DNA of 64,000 nt from JBCBWG01 sp038523925 (GCA_038523925.1 JBCBIY010000008.1:78606-142605); one strand, 5' to 3'; counted from the stretch's first letter, positions 44,738 to 53,768 are shown. The notes: generated by a model from the letters alone, not told the origin. Program-made: numbers and translations.

Positions 44738-45310
44738 TTGACTGAGCTCAGTCCGCCGCCGCGTGGCGACACGATCGATGCTCAAGCGGCCATTGAACCG
44801 CTGTCGATCGATGACCTGTCGGACGTGCGCGCAACGCACCACGCAGCCATCGCCTCGTCATCAGGACCATTCCTCACCGACCATGAACTTGCCGCGTACC
44901 GCGCAACGATCAATTCATCGGCCTATGCGGATGCGCTCGCAACTGCGATTTATGAACAGCGGCTCTACGGCGCGAAAGCCGACGGATTCATAATCGGGAC
45001 TTGCGGCTGGCGCCATGCCGCACACGTGGCCGCGACCGCGCAGCTCGGCTGGCTGTTCGTCCACCCGGTATTCTCGGACGCGGGCTTCGGGCGGCGGCTC
45101 CTCTCCGACACTGAGCTGAAGGCCATCCAGGCCGGGTGTCATCGCATGAGCGCGCAGGTGCCGCTTGCAGCGCTGCGCTTCTTCGAGCGTCTCGGCTACG
45201 TGGTCAGCTCGCAGGGCACGCAACCCGTCGACGGCGGCCTTAGTATCCCCGTTGCGCATGTCCGCAAGTCGCTAGTGCACGCGGGCGCGAAGAACCTCAC
45301 CCGGCATTAG
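44738..45310 (+). CDS. GNAT family N-acetyltransferase, TTG start
   Basis: A 190-residue GNAT-like protein. It has the N-terminal LSIDDLSDVRATHHAAIASSSG, a mid-strand GFIIGTCGWRH, then LGWLFVHPVFSDAGFGRRLLSDTE, where the usual acetyl-CoA loop R-G-x-G-x-G/A is reduced to S-D-A-G-F-G, and a closing ALRFFERLGYVVSS. The TTG start is supported by the AGGAGG six bases upstream; the upstream in-frame ATG at 44663 gives 25 residues without homology. It follows the DnaA-box region. The acceptor is unknown. Confidence 0.82.
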   Translation: MTELSPPPRGDTIDAQAAIEPLSIDDLSDVRATHHAAIASSSGPFLTDHELAAYRATINSSAYADALATAIYEQRLYGAKADGFIIGTCGWRHAAHVAATAQLGWLFVHPVFSDAGFGRRLLSDTELKAIQAGCHRMSAQVPLAALRFFERLGYVVSSQGTQPVDGGLSIPVAHVRKSLVHAGAKNLTRH

Positions 45311-45343
45311 CGGCCGGCGAGCAAGGCTCCCGCCTCGCGGCTG

Positions 45344-45820
45344 TTATGCAGCCTTCATGATCAAACACGTCGTCGTGCCGTGCGCGTAGATCCGCCCGGT
45401 CTCGTCGACGAGCTTGCCTTCTGACGTGCCGGTCGTGCGGCCTGCATGGATGACAGTGCCTTCCGCGCGCAACCGGCCGACACCCGGCTGGATCGCGCGA
45501 GTGTAGTGCACCTTGATCTCGAGCGTCGTGTAGATGGAGCCCTGCGGCACCGTTGTCTGCACCGCACAGGCCATGCAGCTATCCAGCAGCGTCGCAGCGT
45601 AGCCGCCGTGGATCGACCCGATCGGATTGAAATGCGCAGGCAGCGGCTCGCCTTCAAAGGCAACGAAGCCTTCTCGCGCCTCCACCAGCGCGAAACCGAC
45701 GGTCTCGCAAATCGGTGGCTGCGGCAGCGCGCCGGACGCGATGGCTTGCAGGAACGCGAGCCCGCTCATGCTGAGCAGCGTCTCTTTGTCGACGACGCCG
45801 TACGTCACCTGATCGGACAT
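45344..45820 (-). CDS. PaaI-type hotdog thioesterase
   Basis: A 158-residue hotdog-fold thioesterase of the PaaI group, which hydrolyses aryl- or acyl-CoA esters. The core reads HFNPIGSIHGGYAATLLDSCMACAV, with the H-G-G-Y signature at the helix start and the Asp on the central helix. It is followed by YTTLEIKVHYTRAIQPGVGRLRAEG and a late GRIYAHGTTTCLI. GGAG precedes ATG 45820. It is on the same strand as the Lrp gene upstream, separated by 34 bp, and may be controlled by it. Confidence 0.88.
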   Translation of the reverse strand: MSDQVTYGVVDKETLLSMSGLAFLQAIASGALPQPPICETVGFALVEAREGFVAFEGEPLPAHFNPIGSIHGGYAATLLDSCMACAVQTTVPQGSIYTTLEIKVHYTRAIQPGVGRLRAEGTVIHAGRTTGTSEGKLVDETGRIYAHGTTTCLIMKAA

Positions 45821-45854
45821 CTTTCGCTCCGTTGTCGCGGCGTAGCGCGATGCC

Positions 45855-46376
45855 TCAACTGGTGGGCTTTGCATCAGACGCCCCGCGGCCACGCGCCTTC
45901 GGCAATGCGTCTTCAGCGAACATAAGCGGCAGCGCGGTGGTGTACTTGATCTGCTCCATCGCGAACGCCGAGGCGACCTTCGCAATGTCGATCTTCGCAA
46001 TCAGCTTTTTGTAGAACGCATCGTACGATTGGATGTCGGGGACCACGACGCGCAGCAGGTAATCAACCTCGCCGCTCATGCGGTAGAACTCGACGACTTC
46101 CGGGAACGCTTCGACCACTTTGTGGAAGCGCGCCAGCCAGTCCGCGTTATGCTGATCGGTCTTGATCGAGACGAAGACCGTCACGCCGGCATCGACCGCA
46201 TTCTGGTCAACGAGCGCGACGCGTTTGCGGACGATCCCGGCCTCTTCCATCTTCTGGATGCGCCGCCAGCAAGGCGTCGTCGACAGCCCGACTGCCTTGC
46301 CGATCTCGGCGACAGGAAGTGTTGCGTCTTCCTGGAGGATCGCGAGAATTTTGAGGTCCATCGCATCAAGCGACAT
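45855..46376 (-). CDS. Lrp/AsnC family transcriptional regulator
   Basis: A 173-residue Lrp/AsnC regulator. The N-terminal helix-turn-helix reads LDAMDLKILAILQEDATLPVAEIGKAVGLSTTPCWRRIQKMEEAGIV. The C-terminal RAM ligand domain includes FPEVVEFYRMSGEVDYLLRVVVPDIQSYDAFYKKLI. ATG 46376 is the start that aligns with the family. It sits between the thioesterase and the UDG-like gene on the same strand. The effector is probably an amino acid; the target is unknown. Confidence 0.93.
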   Translation of the reverse strand: MSLDAMDLKILAILQEDATLPVAEIGKAVGLSTTPCWRRIQKMEEAGIVRKRVALVDQNAVDAGVTVFVSIKTDQHNADWLARFHKVVEAFPEVVEFYRMSGEVDYLLRVVVPDIQSYDAFYKKLIAKIDIAKVASAFAMEQIKYTTALPLMFAEDALPKARGRGASDAKPTS

Positions 46377-46449
46377 GGGATCGACTTTCGCGCTTCTTGA
46401 TGATGGCGCAAAGGTCGACCGGCGCGCACACAAACGTCAATGGTTGGGC

Positions 46450-47115
46450 TCAGTTTTCCGTATGCGTCAGTGCCATGTCGACCGCGGACCGGAGCTCCGG
46501 CAACAACTCGCGCTCAAACCAAGGGTTGGCCTTCAGCCACGCATTGTTGCGCCACGACGGATGCGGCGTCGCGAACATGCGCGGTCCTTGATTGGCGAAC
46601 GCATACTGGCGCCAGTTGCGGACCGTTTCTGTCAGCGTTGGCTTGGCTGACGCGCCCAAGTGCCAGCGCTGCGCGTAGCTTCCGACGAGCAGCACCACTT
46701 CGAGTTCCTGCAACACCGACAGCGCCGCCTCGCGCCACCGAGGCGCACACTCGCGCCGTGGCGGCAGGTCTCCGCCCTTCGCGTCCTGGCCTGGAAAGCA
46801 AAAGCCCATCGGGACAATGGCCACCTTGGACTGGTCGTAGAAGGTCGCCTCGTCCATCTCGAGCCACGCGCGCAAGCGAATGCCGGAGGGATCGTAAAAC
46901 GGTTTGCCTGACGCATGCGCGAGCGTCCCCGGCGCTTGGCTGCAGATCGCGACACGCGCGGTTTGCGAGATATGAAAGATCGGGCGCGGCTCGTGCGGGA
47001 GCGGTGTCTTTAACGGCTGCTCAACGCAGATGCGGCAGGCTTTGATGCGCTTGCGAAGTGCGGCAACGGAAGGCGGGCTTGCCGGCGCGGTCATTGCATC
47101 GCGCTTGGCGTTCAA
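46450..47115 (-). CDS. Uracil-DNA glycosylase superfamily protein
   Basis: A 221-residue protein with the uracil-DNA glycosylase fold of the family that carries RVAICSQAPGTLAHASGKPFYDPSGIRLRAWL and later MFATPHPSWRNNAWLKANPWF. The first part supplies the uracil-site loop and the second the late His-Pro-Ser. A C-x-x-C near the N-terminus (KACRICVEQP) recalls the iron-sulfur type, but a full four-Cys set is not obvious, and glycosylase activity is not assured. The start overlaps the stop of the MBL gene by 4 bp (ATGA). An in-frame ATG at 47094 is possible. Confidence 0.82.
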   Translation of the reverse strand: MNAKRDAMTAPASPPSVAALRKRIKACRICVEQPLKTPLPHEPRPIFHISQTARVAICSQAPGTLAHASGKPFYDPSGIRLRAWLEMDEATFYDQSKVAIVPMGFCFPGQDAKGGDLPPRRECAPRWREAALSVLQELEVVLLVGSYAQRWHLGASAKPTLTETVRNWRQYAFANQGPRMFATPHPSWRNNAWLKANPWFERELLPELRSAVDMALTHTEN

Positions 47116-47855
47116 AAGGTCACCACAAGCCCGTCATCAGCGAGCTTCACGCGGGGGTGCGTGACCTGCTCGCGCGCGGCCAGCATCTCTGGGTTCATAT
47201 GCGTCAGCAGGATCTGCTTGGCGCGAAGACGGTCGAGCCGGTCGCTCAACGTCTGCCAATCGAGATGGTAGGGGATGCCGGGTTTGAGCCCGTAGCACTC
47301 GGTGATGAAGAGGTCGGCGCCGTCAGCACAGGCGACGAGGTCATCAACCCACTCGGTATCTCCTGAAAACGCGAGCACCTTGTTTGCGAACGACAGCCTG
47401 AGCATTGCAGACAGCGCGCCGGATGGATGTTTGCCGGCGAACGCTTCGACCGCAAGTCCGTCAACCTCGACATCGCGGCCGACGTCGAACGTCTTGAACG
47501 TCACCTCAAACGCGCACGGCTGGCTGGTCATGCCCGGAAACAGCAATTCCGACGTCTGCGCTAAGCGGTCTTCGATGCCGTCGGGGCCGACGATGGTCAG
47601 CGGGGCAGACCGCCTTCCCCGGAATTTCGCGTGTAGCAGAAACCAAACGAGGCCGGAGAAATGATCGCCATGCAAATGCGAGATCACGATCGTGGTGATG
47701 CCGTTTGGGTCGATGTCATCGCGCGCAAGGCCGATCATTGTCGTCGCCCCGCAGTCGAGCAGCATGTTGTGGTCGCTGCCGGTGACGTGAAACGCGGTCT
47801 GAAGTCGCCCGCCCGCCCCGAAGGCATCACCACATCCGATGACGCGAAGTTGCAT
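47112..47855 (-). CDS. MBL-fold metallohydrolase
   Basis: A 247-residue metallo-beta-lactamase-fold hydrolase resembling the RNase Z/arylsulfatase branch. It shows LRVIGCGDAFGAGGRLQTAFHV, the metal motif ISHLHGDHFSGLVWF, AFSGDTEWVDDLV and the final His in LLTHMNPEML. ATG 47855 is the start with homology; the longer frame adds 40 residues of unrelated sequence. It is coupled to the UDG-like gene by a 4-bp overlap. The exosite arm of true RNase Z is not obvious, so its substrate is left open. Confidence 0.88.
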   Translation of the reverse strand: MQLRVIGCGDAFGAGGRLQTAFHVTGSDHNMLLDCGATTMIGLARDDIDPNGITTIVISHLHGDHFSGLVWFLLHAKFRGRRSAPLTIVGPDGIEDRLAQTSELLFPGMTSQPCAFEVTFKTFDVGRDVEVDGLAVEAFAGKHPSGALSAMLRLSFANKVLAFSGDTEWVDDLVACADGADLFITECYGLKPGIPYHLDWQTLSDRLDRLRAKQILLTHMNPEMLAAREQVTHPRVKLADDGLVVTF

Positions 47856-47953
47856 TCTCAAGTCTTTCCCGAAAGTCTGCGCCTGTCTGAGCGCAACCCG
47901 ATCAATCGCGCGCTTTGAGTGGGCGCCATATAAATCTCTACGTTCGACGGAAA

Positions 47954-48493
47954 CTAAAGGTTCTGCCGGCGCCAATCCGACGGCCGCTGAAACGAGCCGG
48001 ACCAGAGCCCCGCCTTTTGCTGCTTCGCCTGCTGTTCCACGGACCGGTACCGGGCGCCAAACGCCACCGCGAAACCCGACGCAATCATCGCGCGATTAAT
48101 GTCCTGCCCCGCAACCCGGCATGTCGCAAGCAGACGATTATGCTGGTCGCGCTTTTCCGCAGCACACGCGACATCCCGCCCGCGCACGAGTTGGCGCAAC
48201 CGGTCAGCCGCAGCCTGTCCGCAGGCCCACGTTCGCCCGCCGCGCTGACATGACTGCCGGCCCTCAGGCGCGTCGATCCCAACGAGCCGGATTTCATGGC
48301 GGCCGATCCGCAGGCTATCGCCATCAATGACGCGCGCGCGGCCCGAAACGGGCCCGTCCGGCACCGGCCCCGACCGCCCGCCCGAGTACTGCTCAGAGAG
48401 GCCGAGCCCACCCAGAATTGCAGCAACAATGGCAATGATCACCCGGCGTCCGCCGCGCGACTTCAAAAATCGCTTCAAACGATGCAGTTTCAT
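47954..48493 (-). CDS. Thermonuclease (SNase-like) with N-terminal anchor
   Basis: A 179-residue staphylococcal-nuclease-fold protein. A basic start and a hydrophobic stretch (RRVIIAIVAAILGGLGL) anchor or export it. The SNase core shows RARVIDGDSLRIGRHEIRLVGIDAPEGRQSC, with the catalytic Asp and Arg pattern, then ADRLRQLVRGRDVAC and the late GFAVAFGARY. Cys pairs suggest a periplasmic, disulfide-bonded protein. It is divergent from the histidine kinase gene; a perfect CtrA consensus site lies 18 bp upstream of its start. Confidence 0.88.
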   Translation of the reverse strand: MKLHRLKRFLKSRGGRRVIIAIVAAILGGLGLSEQYSGGRSGPVPDGPVSGRARVIDGDSLRIGRHEIRLVGIDAPEGRQSCQRGGRTWACGQAAADRLRQLVRGRDVACAAEKRDQHNRLLATCRVAGQDINRAMIASGFAVAFGARYRSVEQQAKQQKAGLWSGSFQRPSDWRRQNL

Positions 48494-48510
48494 GTGAGTT
48501 AGGCCGCGTT

Positions 48511-48525
48511 TTAAGACGTCGTTAA
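48511..48525. promoter_or_regulatory. CtrA consensus site between nuclease and kinase genes
   Basis: TTAA, seven bases, TTAA: an exact match to the CtrA box, in the 80-bp divergent region between the SNase-like gene and the histidine kinase gene. Confidence 0.6.
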
Positions 48526-48573
48526 ACGGCGCATTAGGGATTTTCCGGGACTTTCAAACCCGGGGAAATCTGT

Positions 48574-50268
48574 TTGCGTGCGCAGACATTCAGCCCCGCC
48601 GGATTTTTGGCAGAGCGCGCCGCGGCGGCGCCGGGCGAGTGGATGCATCAGGCGGCGAACAAACGGGAGAGCACCGGGCGGGGCAAAGCCCGCGCTCAGG
48701 CTCGCCCTGGCGGCGTTCGCGCGGCGCGCGCGCGGCTCACCCAGAGCGGCAAGGATCCCGAGTTCGACTACGAGTTGCTCGCGATGTTCGTGCGCAACGA
48801 GCTGTCGGCTCAGTGGACGATCCCCGTCCTCGCCCTGATCCTCGCGCTCGCCTACATGACCTGGGCGCCCTATTGGCAGGCGTTCTGTTGGCTCCTGATC
48901 GTGATCGTCGCCAAGGTCCTGTTGCTTGAGACCTGCCGCAGCTTCGCGAAGTTGCCCGCCGCCGATGTTGACGTTGCCGTCTGGCGCCGGCGCCTGTTTT
49001 TTGCAGAGGCCGTTGGCGGGGCGTCGCTTGCGGGATTTGCACTCGTCGGCATCGGCTCGAGTGAACCTGTTGGTGCCGACTACATTTTCTCGTCGCACGT
49101 CTTCCTGTTCGCCTCGCTCATCATCGTTCTCGCGATCCGCATGACGTTTGCGTCAAGCGTGCCGCACATCCTCTACGTTGGCACCATTCCGATGACGGCG
49201 GCGGTCGTCGCGCGGCTCGTCTTCCAACAGGAGTTCTTCTATCTCGCCCTCGCCGCCATGGCGATCGGCGTCCATCTGTACTTCATCTTCCTCGCGCGCG
49301 GGCTGCACTCAACGGCCCTCTCAATGCTTGAGTTTCGCGCGCAGAAGGACTTGCTGATCCCTGAGCTCGAGGAAGCCAAAGCGATCTCAGATCAGGCCCG
49401 GCGCCGCGCTGAAGAGGCCAACCTCGCCAAGTCCCGCTTCCTCGCCACCATGAGCCACGAGCTGCGCACGCCCTTGAACGCCATCCTCGGCTTCTCAGAA
49501 GTGATGACCAAGGAGGTGCTCGGCAAAATGGAGAACGAGACCTACCGCGGCTACGCCCAGAACATTCATGACAGCGGCAGCCACCTCCTCCACCTCATCA
49601 ACGAGATCCTCGATCTCTCGCGGATCGAGGCCGGCCGCTATGATCTGCATGAAGAGCCGGTTGCGCTCATTGACATCGTCGAAGACAGCCACCGCCTGTT
49701 GAAGCTGCGCGCTGAGACCAAAGGCGTCGAGATCGTCGAAGACTATGCTGAAGGCCTGCCGCCGATCTGGGTTGACGAGCGCGCGCTGCGCCAGATTTGC
49801 CTCAACCTGCTCTCGAACGCCGTCAAGTTCACGCCGTGGGGCGGCTCGATCACCCTGAGCATTTCCGCAACACCGGATGGCGGCCAGGACCTTCGCGTCA
49901 TCGACACCGGCCCCGGCATTCCGGCTAACGAAATCCCGAAGGTCATGCAGGCGTTCGGACAAGGCTCGCTGGCCCATGAGACAGCGGAAGGCGGCACCGG
50001 TCTCGGGTTGCCGATCGTCAAGAACCTGATTGAGCTGCATGGCGGTCGCTTCGAGCTGTTCTCGGAACTCCGCAAGGGGACGGAAGCGGTGATCACATTG
50101 CCGCCGCAGCGCATCCTTTCCCGCGTTGATCCCGTCCAGCCGCTCGGCCAGGAGCGGCACAATCCGAAAGCGCCGCCGCCTCTGGTTGGTCGCGCCAATC
50201 GGCCACCACGTCTGGTGCCGCGCGCATACGGCGCAGACCGACGCACACCTCAGCGCGCCGCATCCTGA
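48574..50268 (+). CDS. Orphan membrane histidine kinase (PleC/DivJ/PdhS-like core)
   Basis: A 564-residue sensor kinase. The N-terminus has several membrane segments (from about residue 80 to 240) with no PAS domain recognisable. A coiled linker leads to the HisKA domain with the phospho-acceptor in MSHELRTPLNAILGFSEVM, and an HATPase domain with NLLSNAVKFTPWGG, IDTGPGIP and GGTGLGLPIVKNLIELHGG. The core resembles the PleC/DivJ/PdhS group of cell-cycle kinases, but that is by eye. No response regulator is adjacent. The start is TTG 48574 behind GGGGAAA; ATG 48643 is possible. A CtrA box lies 49 bp upstream. Confidence 0.85.
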   Translation: MRAQTFSPAGFLAERAAAAPGEWMHQAANKRESTGRGKARAQARPGGVRAARARLTQSGKDPEFDYELLAMFVRNELSAQWTIPVLALILALAYMTWAPYWQAFCWLLIVIVAKVLLLETCRSFAKLPAADVDVAVWRRRLFFAEAVGGASLAGFALVGIGSSEPVGADYIFSSHVFLFASLIIVLAIRMTFASSVPHILYVGTIPMTAAVVARLVFQQEFFYLALAAMAIGVHLYFIFLARGLHSTALSMLEFRAQKDLLIPELEEAKAISDQARRRAEEANLAKSRFLATMSHELRTPLNAILGFSEVMTKEVLGKMENETYRGYAQNIHDSGSHLLHLINEILDLSRIEAGRYDLHEEPVALIDIVEDSHRLLKLRAETKGVEIVEDYAEGLPPIWVDERALRQICLNLLSNAVKFTPWGGSITLSISATPDGGQDLRVIDTGPGIPANEIPKVMQAFGQGSLAHETAEGGTGLGLPIVKNLIELHGGRFELFSELRKGTEAVITLPPQRILSRVDPVQPLGQERHNPKAPPPLVGRANRPPRLVPRAYGADRRTPQRAAS

Positions 50269-50358
50269 CCACGGTTCTGCCACGTTCCAACGTTTGCCTT
50301 TTGCCGTGCGGGAACCTATTTCCGCTCAACGATTCATTACAAATGAAGGCGGGCTGCC

Positions 50359-51063
50359 GTGGCATGGCTCAGTATTTTGATGCTCGTTGTGGCAGCCGTC
50401 GCGGCGCTGGCGCTTGGCAACGAGGGCACGCTCGCGGGCGCGAACGGTTACGTGATTGCAAGCGTGGCCGCGTCTCTGGCTCTTTTGTTCTACTTCGCGG
50501 GCGGCATCGCGTCTGAGTATGGCGGCCGCTGGCTCTCGGCCGGGCGCGACCTGATGATCTGGGCGGGGCTCGGTCTCGCCCTCGTCCTCGGCTACTCCTT
50601 TCGCGATGATCTGGCGCCGATTTACTACCGGGTCGCCGGCGAACTGGCGCCGCCGGGCACGGGCATCAACGTCGGCACGTCGGATCGCGAAGAGCGCGCC
50701 GTGCGCATCCGCAAGCGTCCGGACGGTCACTTTGCCGTGCGCTCAGAGGTCAACGGTCGGCTGGTCACGATGCTGGTCGACACCGGCGCTTCCAAGGTTG
50801 TGCTCACAAGCCGCGATGCGGCCGCCGCCGGTCTCGATGTGGCCGGCATGAGCTTTACGATCCCCGTGCAGACGGCCAACGGCACCGGGTTCGCAGCCGC
50901 CGTCCGGCTCGACAGCATATCCGTCGGCGGGATCCGCAGGCAGGGGCTCGACGCGCTCGTTGCCAAACCCAACGCGCTTGGCGAGAGCCTACTCGGCATG
51001 AACTACCTGCGCGATCTGCGCTCGTACGAGTTTTCCGGTGATTTCCTGACGTTTCGCGGCTGA
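50359..51063 (+). CDS. TIGR02281-type retropepsin-like aspartic protease
   Basis: A 234-residue membrane protein of the TIGR02281 clan AA family. Three hydrophobic segments lie in residues about 1-85. A single aspartic-protease lobe follows, with the active site L-V-D-T-G-A-S-K-V-V-L, then ISVGGIRRQGLDALVA and SLLGMNYLRDL. Like retroviral proteases it should act as a dimer, with the catalytic domain in the periplasm. GTG 50359 is used, behind GAAGGCGGG. It follows the kinase on the same strand. Its target is unknown. Confidence 0.9.
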   Translation: MAWLSILMLVVAAVAALALGNEGTLAGANGYVIASVAASLALLFYFAGGIASEYGGRWLSAGRDLMIWAGLGLALVLGYSFRDDLAPIYYRVAGELAPPGTGINVGTSDREERAVRIRKRPDGHFAVRSEVNGRLVTMLVDTGASKVVLTSRDAAAAGLDVAGMSFTIPVQTANGTGFAAAVRLDSISVGGIRRQGLDALVAKPNALGESLLGMNYLRDLRSYEFSGDFLTFRG

Positions 51064-51187
51064 GGTTGCAGCCTTTCCCGCGTTTCAGAGTTAGAACGTG
51101 CGCGGCTGCCCGCTTCGAGCGCAGGCGGCATGCGTGTGATCATGCGGCAGCTCACAGGGCAGTCGCGCTGACAAGGACCTGAGACAG

Positions 51188-52687
51188 ATGCTGCCCACTC
51201 CGCGCGCTGACCTAAAGCCCAACACTGCCGCGTTCGAGCGTCTGCCGCTCGTCAAGCCGACGGGTTTCCGCGAGTACGACGCGCGCTGGCTCTTCCCCGA
51301 AGAGATCAACCTTATGGGCCTGCAGGCCATTGGGCTTGGCCTCGCGACCCTGTTCGGCGAGCGCGGCGTACCAAAGCGCATTGTCGTTGGCCACGACTTC
51401 CGCTGGTACTCGGCATCGGTCAAACAGGCGCTGATCTCAGGCCTGCTGGCTGGCGGCGCGGAGGTCCACGACATCGGGCTCGCACTCTCGCCGATGGCCT
51501 ACTTCGCGCAATTCGAACTCGACGTTGAAGGCGTCGCGATGGTCACCGCCAGCCACAACGACAATGGCTGGACTGGCATCAAGATGGGCATGCAGCGCCC
51601 GCTTACGTTTGGGCCCGACGAGATGAGTGCGCTAAAGGAGATCGTCCTTGAAGGCCGCTTCAAGTCCGGCGTCGGCGGCCGCTATATCCACATACCCGAC
51701 CTGCCTGAGCGCTACATCGCCGACCTTACGAAGCGCGACAAACTCAAGCGCCGGATCAAGGTGGTTGCTGCTTGCGGCAATGGCACAGCCGGCGCGTTTG
51801 CACCGCAAGTCCTCGAACAGATCGGCTGTGAGGTCATCCCGCTCGACTGCGATCTCGACCACTCATTCCCGCGCTACAATCCAAACCCCGAAGACATGCA
51901 GATGCTGCATGCGATCGCCGACGCTGTGAAAGAGAACGGTGCCGAGGTCGGGCTCGGCTTCGATGGCGATGGCGACCGCTGCGGCGTTGTCGACAACGAG
52001 GGCGAGGAAATTTTCGCCGACAAAGTGGGCGTCATGCTCGCGCGCGATATCTCGGCCCTGCACGACAACGCGACGTTTGTTGCCGACGTCAAATCCACGG
52101 GCCTCTTCATGACGGACCCGGTGCTTCAGGAGAACGGCGCGCATACGCTCTACTGGAAGACCGGCCACTCCTACATGAAGCGCTACACGCACGAGCAAAA
52201 GGCGCTCGTCGGATTTGAGAAGTCGGGCCACTACTTTTTCCAGCCGCCGCTCGGCCGGGGCTACGACGACGGCCTCGTCGCCGCGCTCGCGATTTGCGAC
52301 ATGCTCGATCGCAACCCGGACAAGACCATGGCCGACCTCCGTCGCGAGCTGCCGAAGACGTGGAGTTCGCCAACCATGTCGCCCAAGTGCGCGGATGAGA
52401 AAAAGTACGGCATCGTCGAGCAGGTGGTCGCGCATTATCAAAAGCTGAGCGACGAGGGCGGCACCGTGGCCGGGCAAAAGATCCGCGATCTGGTGACCGT
52501 CAATGGCGTTCGCGTGACCCTGGAAGACGGCACCTGGGGCCTCGTGCGCGCATCGTCAAACAAGCCGGAGCTTGTGGTCGTCGTTGAAAGCCCGACGAGC
52601 GAAGACAACATGCGCGCGATCTTCAACGACATCGATCTGGAACTGCGCCAGCACGATGAAGTCGGCGAGTACAATCAGAAGATCTGA
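51188..52687 (+). CDS. Phosphomannomutase/phosphoglucomutase
   Basis: A 499-residue alpha-D-phosphohexomutase that interconverts hexose 1- and 6-phosphates for exopolysaccharide or LPS sugar precursors. It has the entry motif TGFREYDARWLFPEEIN, the phospho-serine loop MVTASHNDNGWTGIKMG, the metal loop LGFDGDGDRCGVVD and the sugar loop GFEKSGHYFF. The C-terminal phosphate-binding region includes GTWGLVRASSNKPELVVVVES. The ATG follows a 124-bp gap after the protease gene. Specificity between mannose and glucose cannot be read from sequence. Confidence 0.94.
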   Translation: MLPTPRADLKPNTAAFERLPLVKPTGFREYDARWLFPEEINLMGLQAIGLGLATLFGERGVPKRIVVGHDFRWYSASVKQALISGLLAGGAEVHDIGLALSPMAYFAQFELDVEGVAMVTASHNDNGWTGIKMGMQRPLTFGPDEMSALKEIVLEGRFKSGVGGRYIHIPDLPERYIADLTKRDKLKRRIKVVAACGNGTAGAFAPQVLEQIGCEVIPLDCDLDHSFPRYNPNPEDMQMLHAIADAVKENGAEVGLGFDGDGDRCGVVDNEGEEIFADKVGVMLARDISALHDNATFVADVKSTGLFMTDPVLQENGAHTLYWKTGHSYMKRYTHEQKALVGFEKSGHYFFQPPLGRGYDDGLVAALAICDMLDRNPDKTMADLRRELPKTWSSPTMSPKCADEKKYGIVEQVVAHYQKLSDEGGTVAGQKIRDLVTVNGVRVTLEDGTWGLVRASSNKPELVVVVESPTSEDNMRAIFNDIDLELRQHDEVGEYNQKI

Positions 52688-52727
52688 ACGTGCGACCCCT
52701 TGAGCCGCAACGACCGATGCGACGGCG

Positions 52728-53141
52728 CTAGCTGTCGCTGATCAGCTTGCCTTCGATGTCGAGGGCACAGTCGTCGATGTTGTGGATCGTCTCATCGACG
52801 CGCGCGAGTTCGCGGTTGAGGTCGGCTGCGGCCCGCGGCGCATTCAACTGCGCGCCCGGCCTCAGCAGCGTGGCGAGGCTCGCGATTGAGAGCCCGACGT
52901 AATCGCCGAACGATGTGAACAGCGGTTGCGGCTTCCGCCGCTTGTTGCGCCGTTCGCGGGCCCGGGCTGCCCGGAAGGCCGCGTTCAGGTCTTTGCGGTA
53001 GTGGCGCAGCTCCCGCTTCAGGTGCCTCAGCTCCTTGAGCGCGTGCTTCGCCTCATCCATCGAATCGACTTCGACCACGACGGAGGTCCCGTCGATGGTC
53101 GTGAAGCGCGTCTCGCTCAAGTTCAGTGTCGTCTGGCTCAT
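52728..53141 (-). CDS. Unrecognised small coiled-coil protein
   Basis: A 137-residue protein I do not recognise. The N-terminal 40 residues look like a beta-rich segment (TRFTTIDGTSVVVEVDSMDEA). A basic amphipathic helix follows (ALKELRHLKRELRHYRKDL, then RARERRNKRRKPQP), a hydrophobic patch (YVGLSIASLATLLRP), and a C-terminal acidic helix. No signal peptide. It is alone between the convergent phosphohexomutase gene and the DUF2852 gene on the same strand. The amphipathic pattern and the plausible start support a real gene, but no function is offered. Confidence 0.7.
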   Translation of the reverse strand: MSQTTLNLSETRFTTIDGTSVVVEVDSMDEAKHALKELRHLKRELRHYRKDLNAAFRAARARERRNKRRKPQPLFTSFGDYVGLSIASLATLLRPGAQLNAPRAAADLNRELARVDETIHNIDDCALDIEGKLISDS

Positions 53142-53280
53142 GCGCCGAGCTTATGCCGGGCCCCTTGCCGGTCGCACAAGAGACGGCAGCAGCAGTTGGA
53201 TCGGTTCCGTTTCCGCCGGAACCGATCCGGCGCTCGTATGAGACGCGCTGCTGCCAGTTGCCAAAGTCTCGGGGGCGGCG

Positions 53281-53724
53281 TCAGCCCTGGGGCTGAGGCG
53301 CCTCCGGACCGGTCGGGCCCGAGGAGGTGCCGCCATTCTGCGGACCACGCGATTTGCGATCAGCCATGAAGTCTTCGAACTCCTGGCGGTCCTTCGCCAT
53401 GCGCAGCCGGTCAAGGAACGACTTGAACTCGCTTGCTTCTTCTTCGAGCCGCTTCAACGTCTCGGCGCGGTACTCGTCAAACGCGGCGTTGCCGGTCGGC
53501 TGGTAAGCCTTTGCCTGCATGCCCCAGCGGTTCATTTTGTCTTCCCACTTTGCAGCGGCACGGCTCATGCGGCCCTTCGAACATCCCTTGCCCATGCGTC
53601 CACTCCAGATCAGATAGAAAAGGATCGCGAGGCCCACCGGCCAGGCGATAATGAAAGCGACGACCATGAGAGCGATCCAGGCGCCCTTCCCGTAGTCGTC
53701 GATGCGCGCAACCATTTCTGTCAT
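53281..53724 (-). CDS. DUF2852 membrane protein
   Basis: A 147-residue member of the DUF2852 family, typical of Hyphomicrobiales. One N-terminal TM segment (WIALMVVAFIIAWPVGLAILFYLIW) is followed by a basic stretch and the family's helical tail, FDEYRAETLKRLEEEASEF...LDRLRMAKDRQEFEDFMADR. ATG 53724 has GGAG 9 bases upstream, which is better than the TTG at 53730. A 19-bp AT-rich palindrome lies 45 bp upstream, and a TetR-family gene lies upstream on the same strand. A paralogous tail recurs at 58298-58714. Function is unknown. Confidence 0.88.
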   Translation of the reverse strand: MTEMVARIDDYGKGAWIALMVVAFIIAWPVGLAILFYLIWSGRMGKGCSKGRMSRAAAKWEDKMNRWGMQAKAYQPTGNAAFDEYRAETLKRLEEEASEFKSFLDRLRMAKDRQEFEDFMADRKSRGPQNGGTSSGPTGPEAPQPQG

Positions 53725-53768
53725 CCCCAATTGCTCCTTTGGCTCGGGCCGTTGCGTTGCCCGTTGGC

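Noticed and set aside
50311..50335. GGAAC followed by CG-ATT upstream of the retropepsin gene, recalling an EcfG general-stress promoter
   Set aside because: The spacing from GGAAC to the CG is 14 bases where the consensus needs 16-17, and CGTT is not formed. Too far from consensus to claim.
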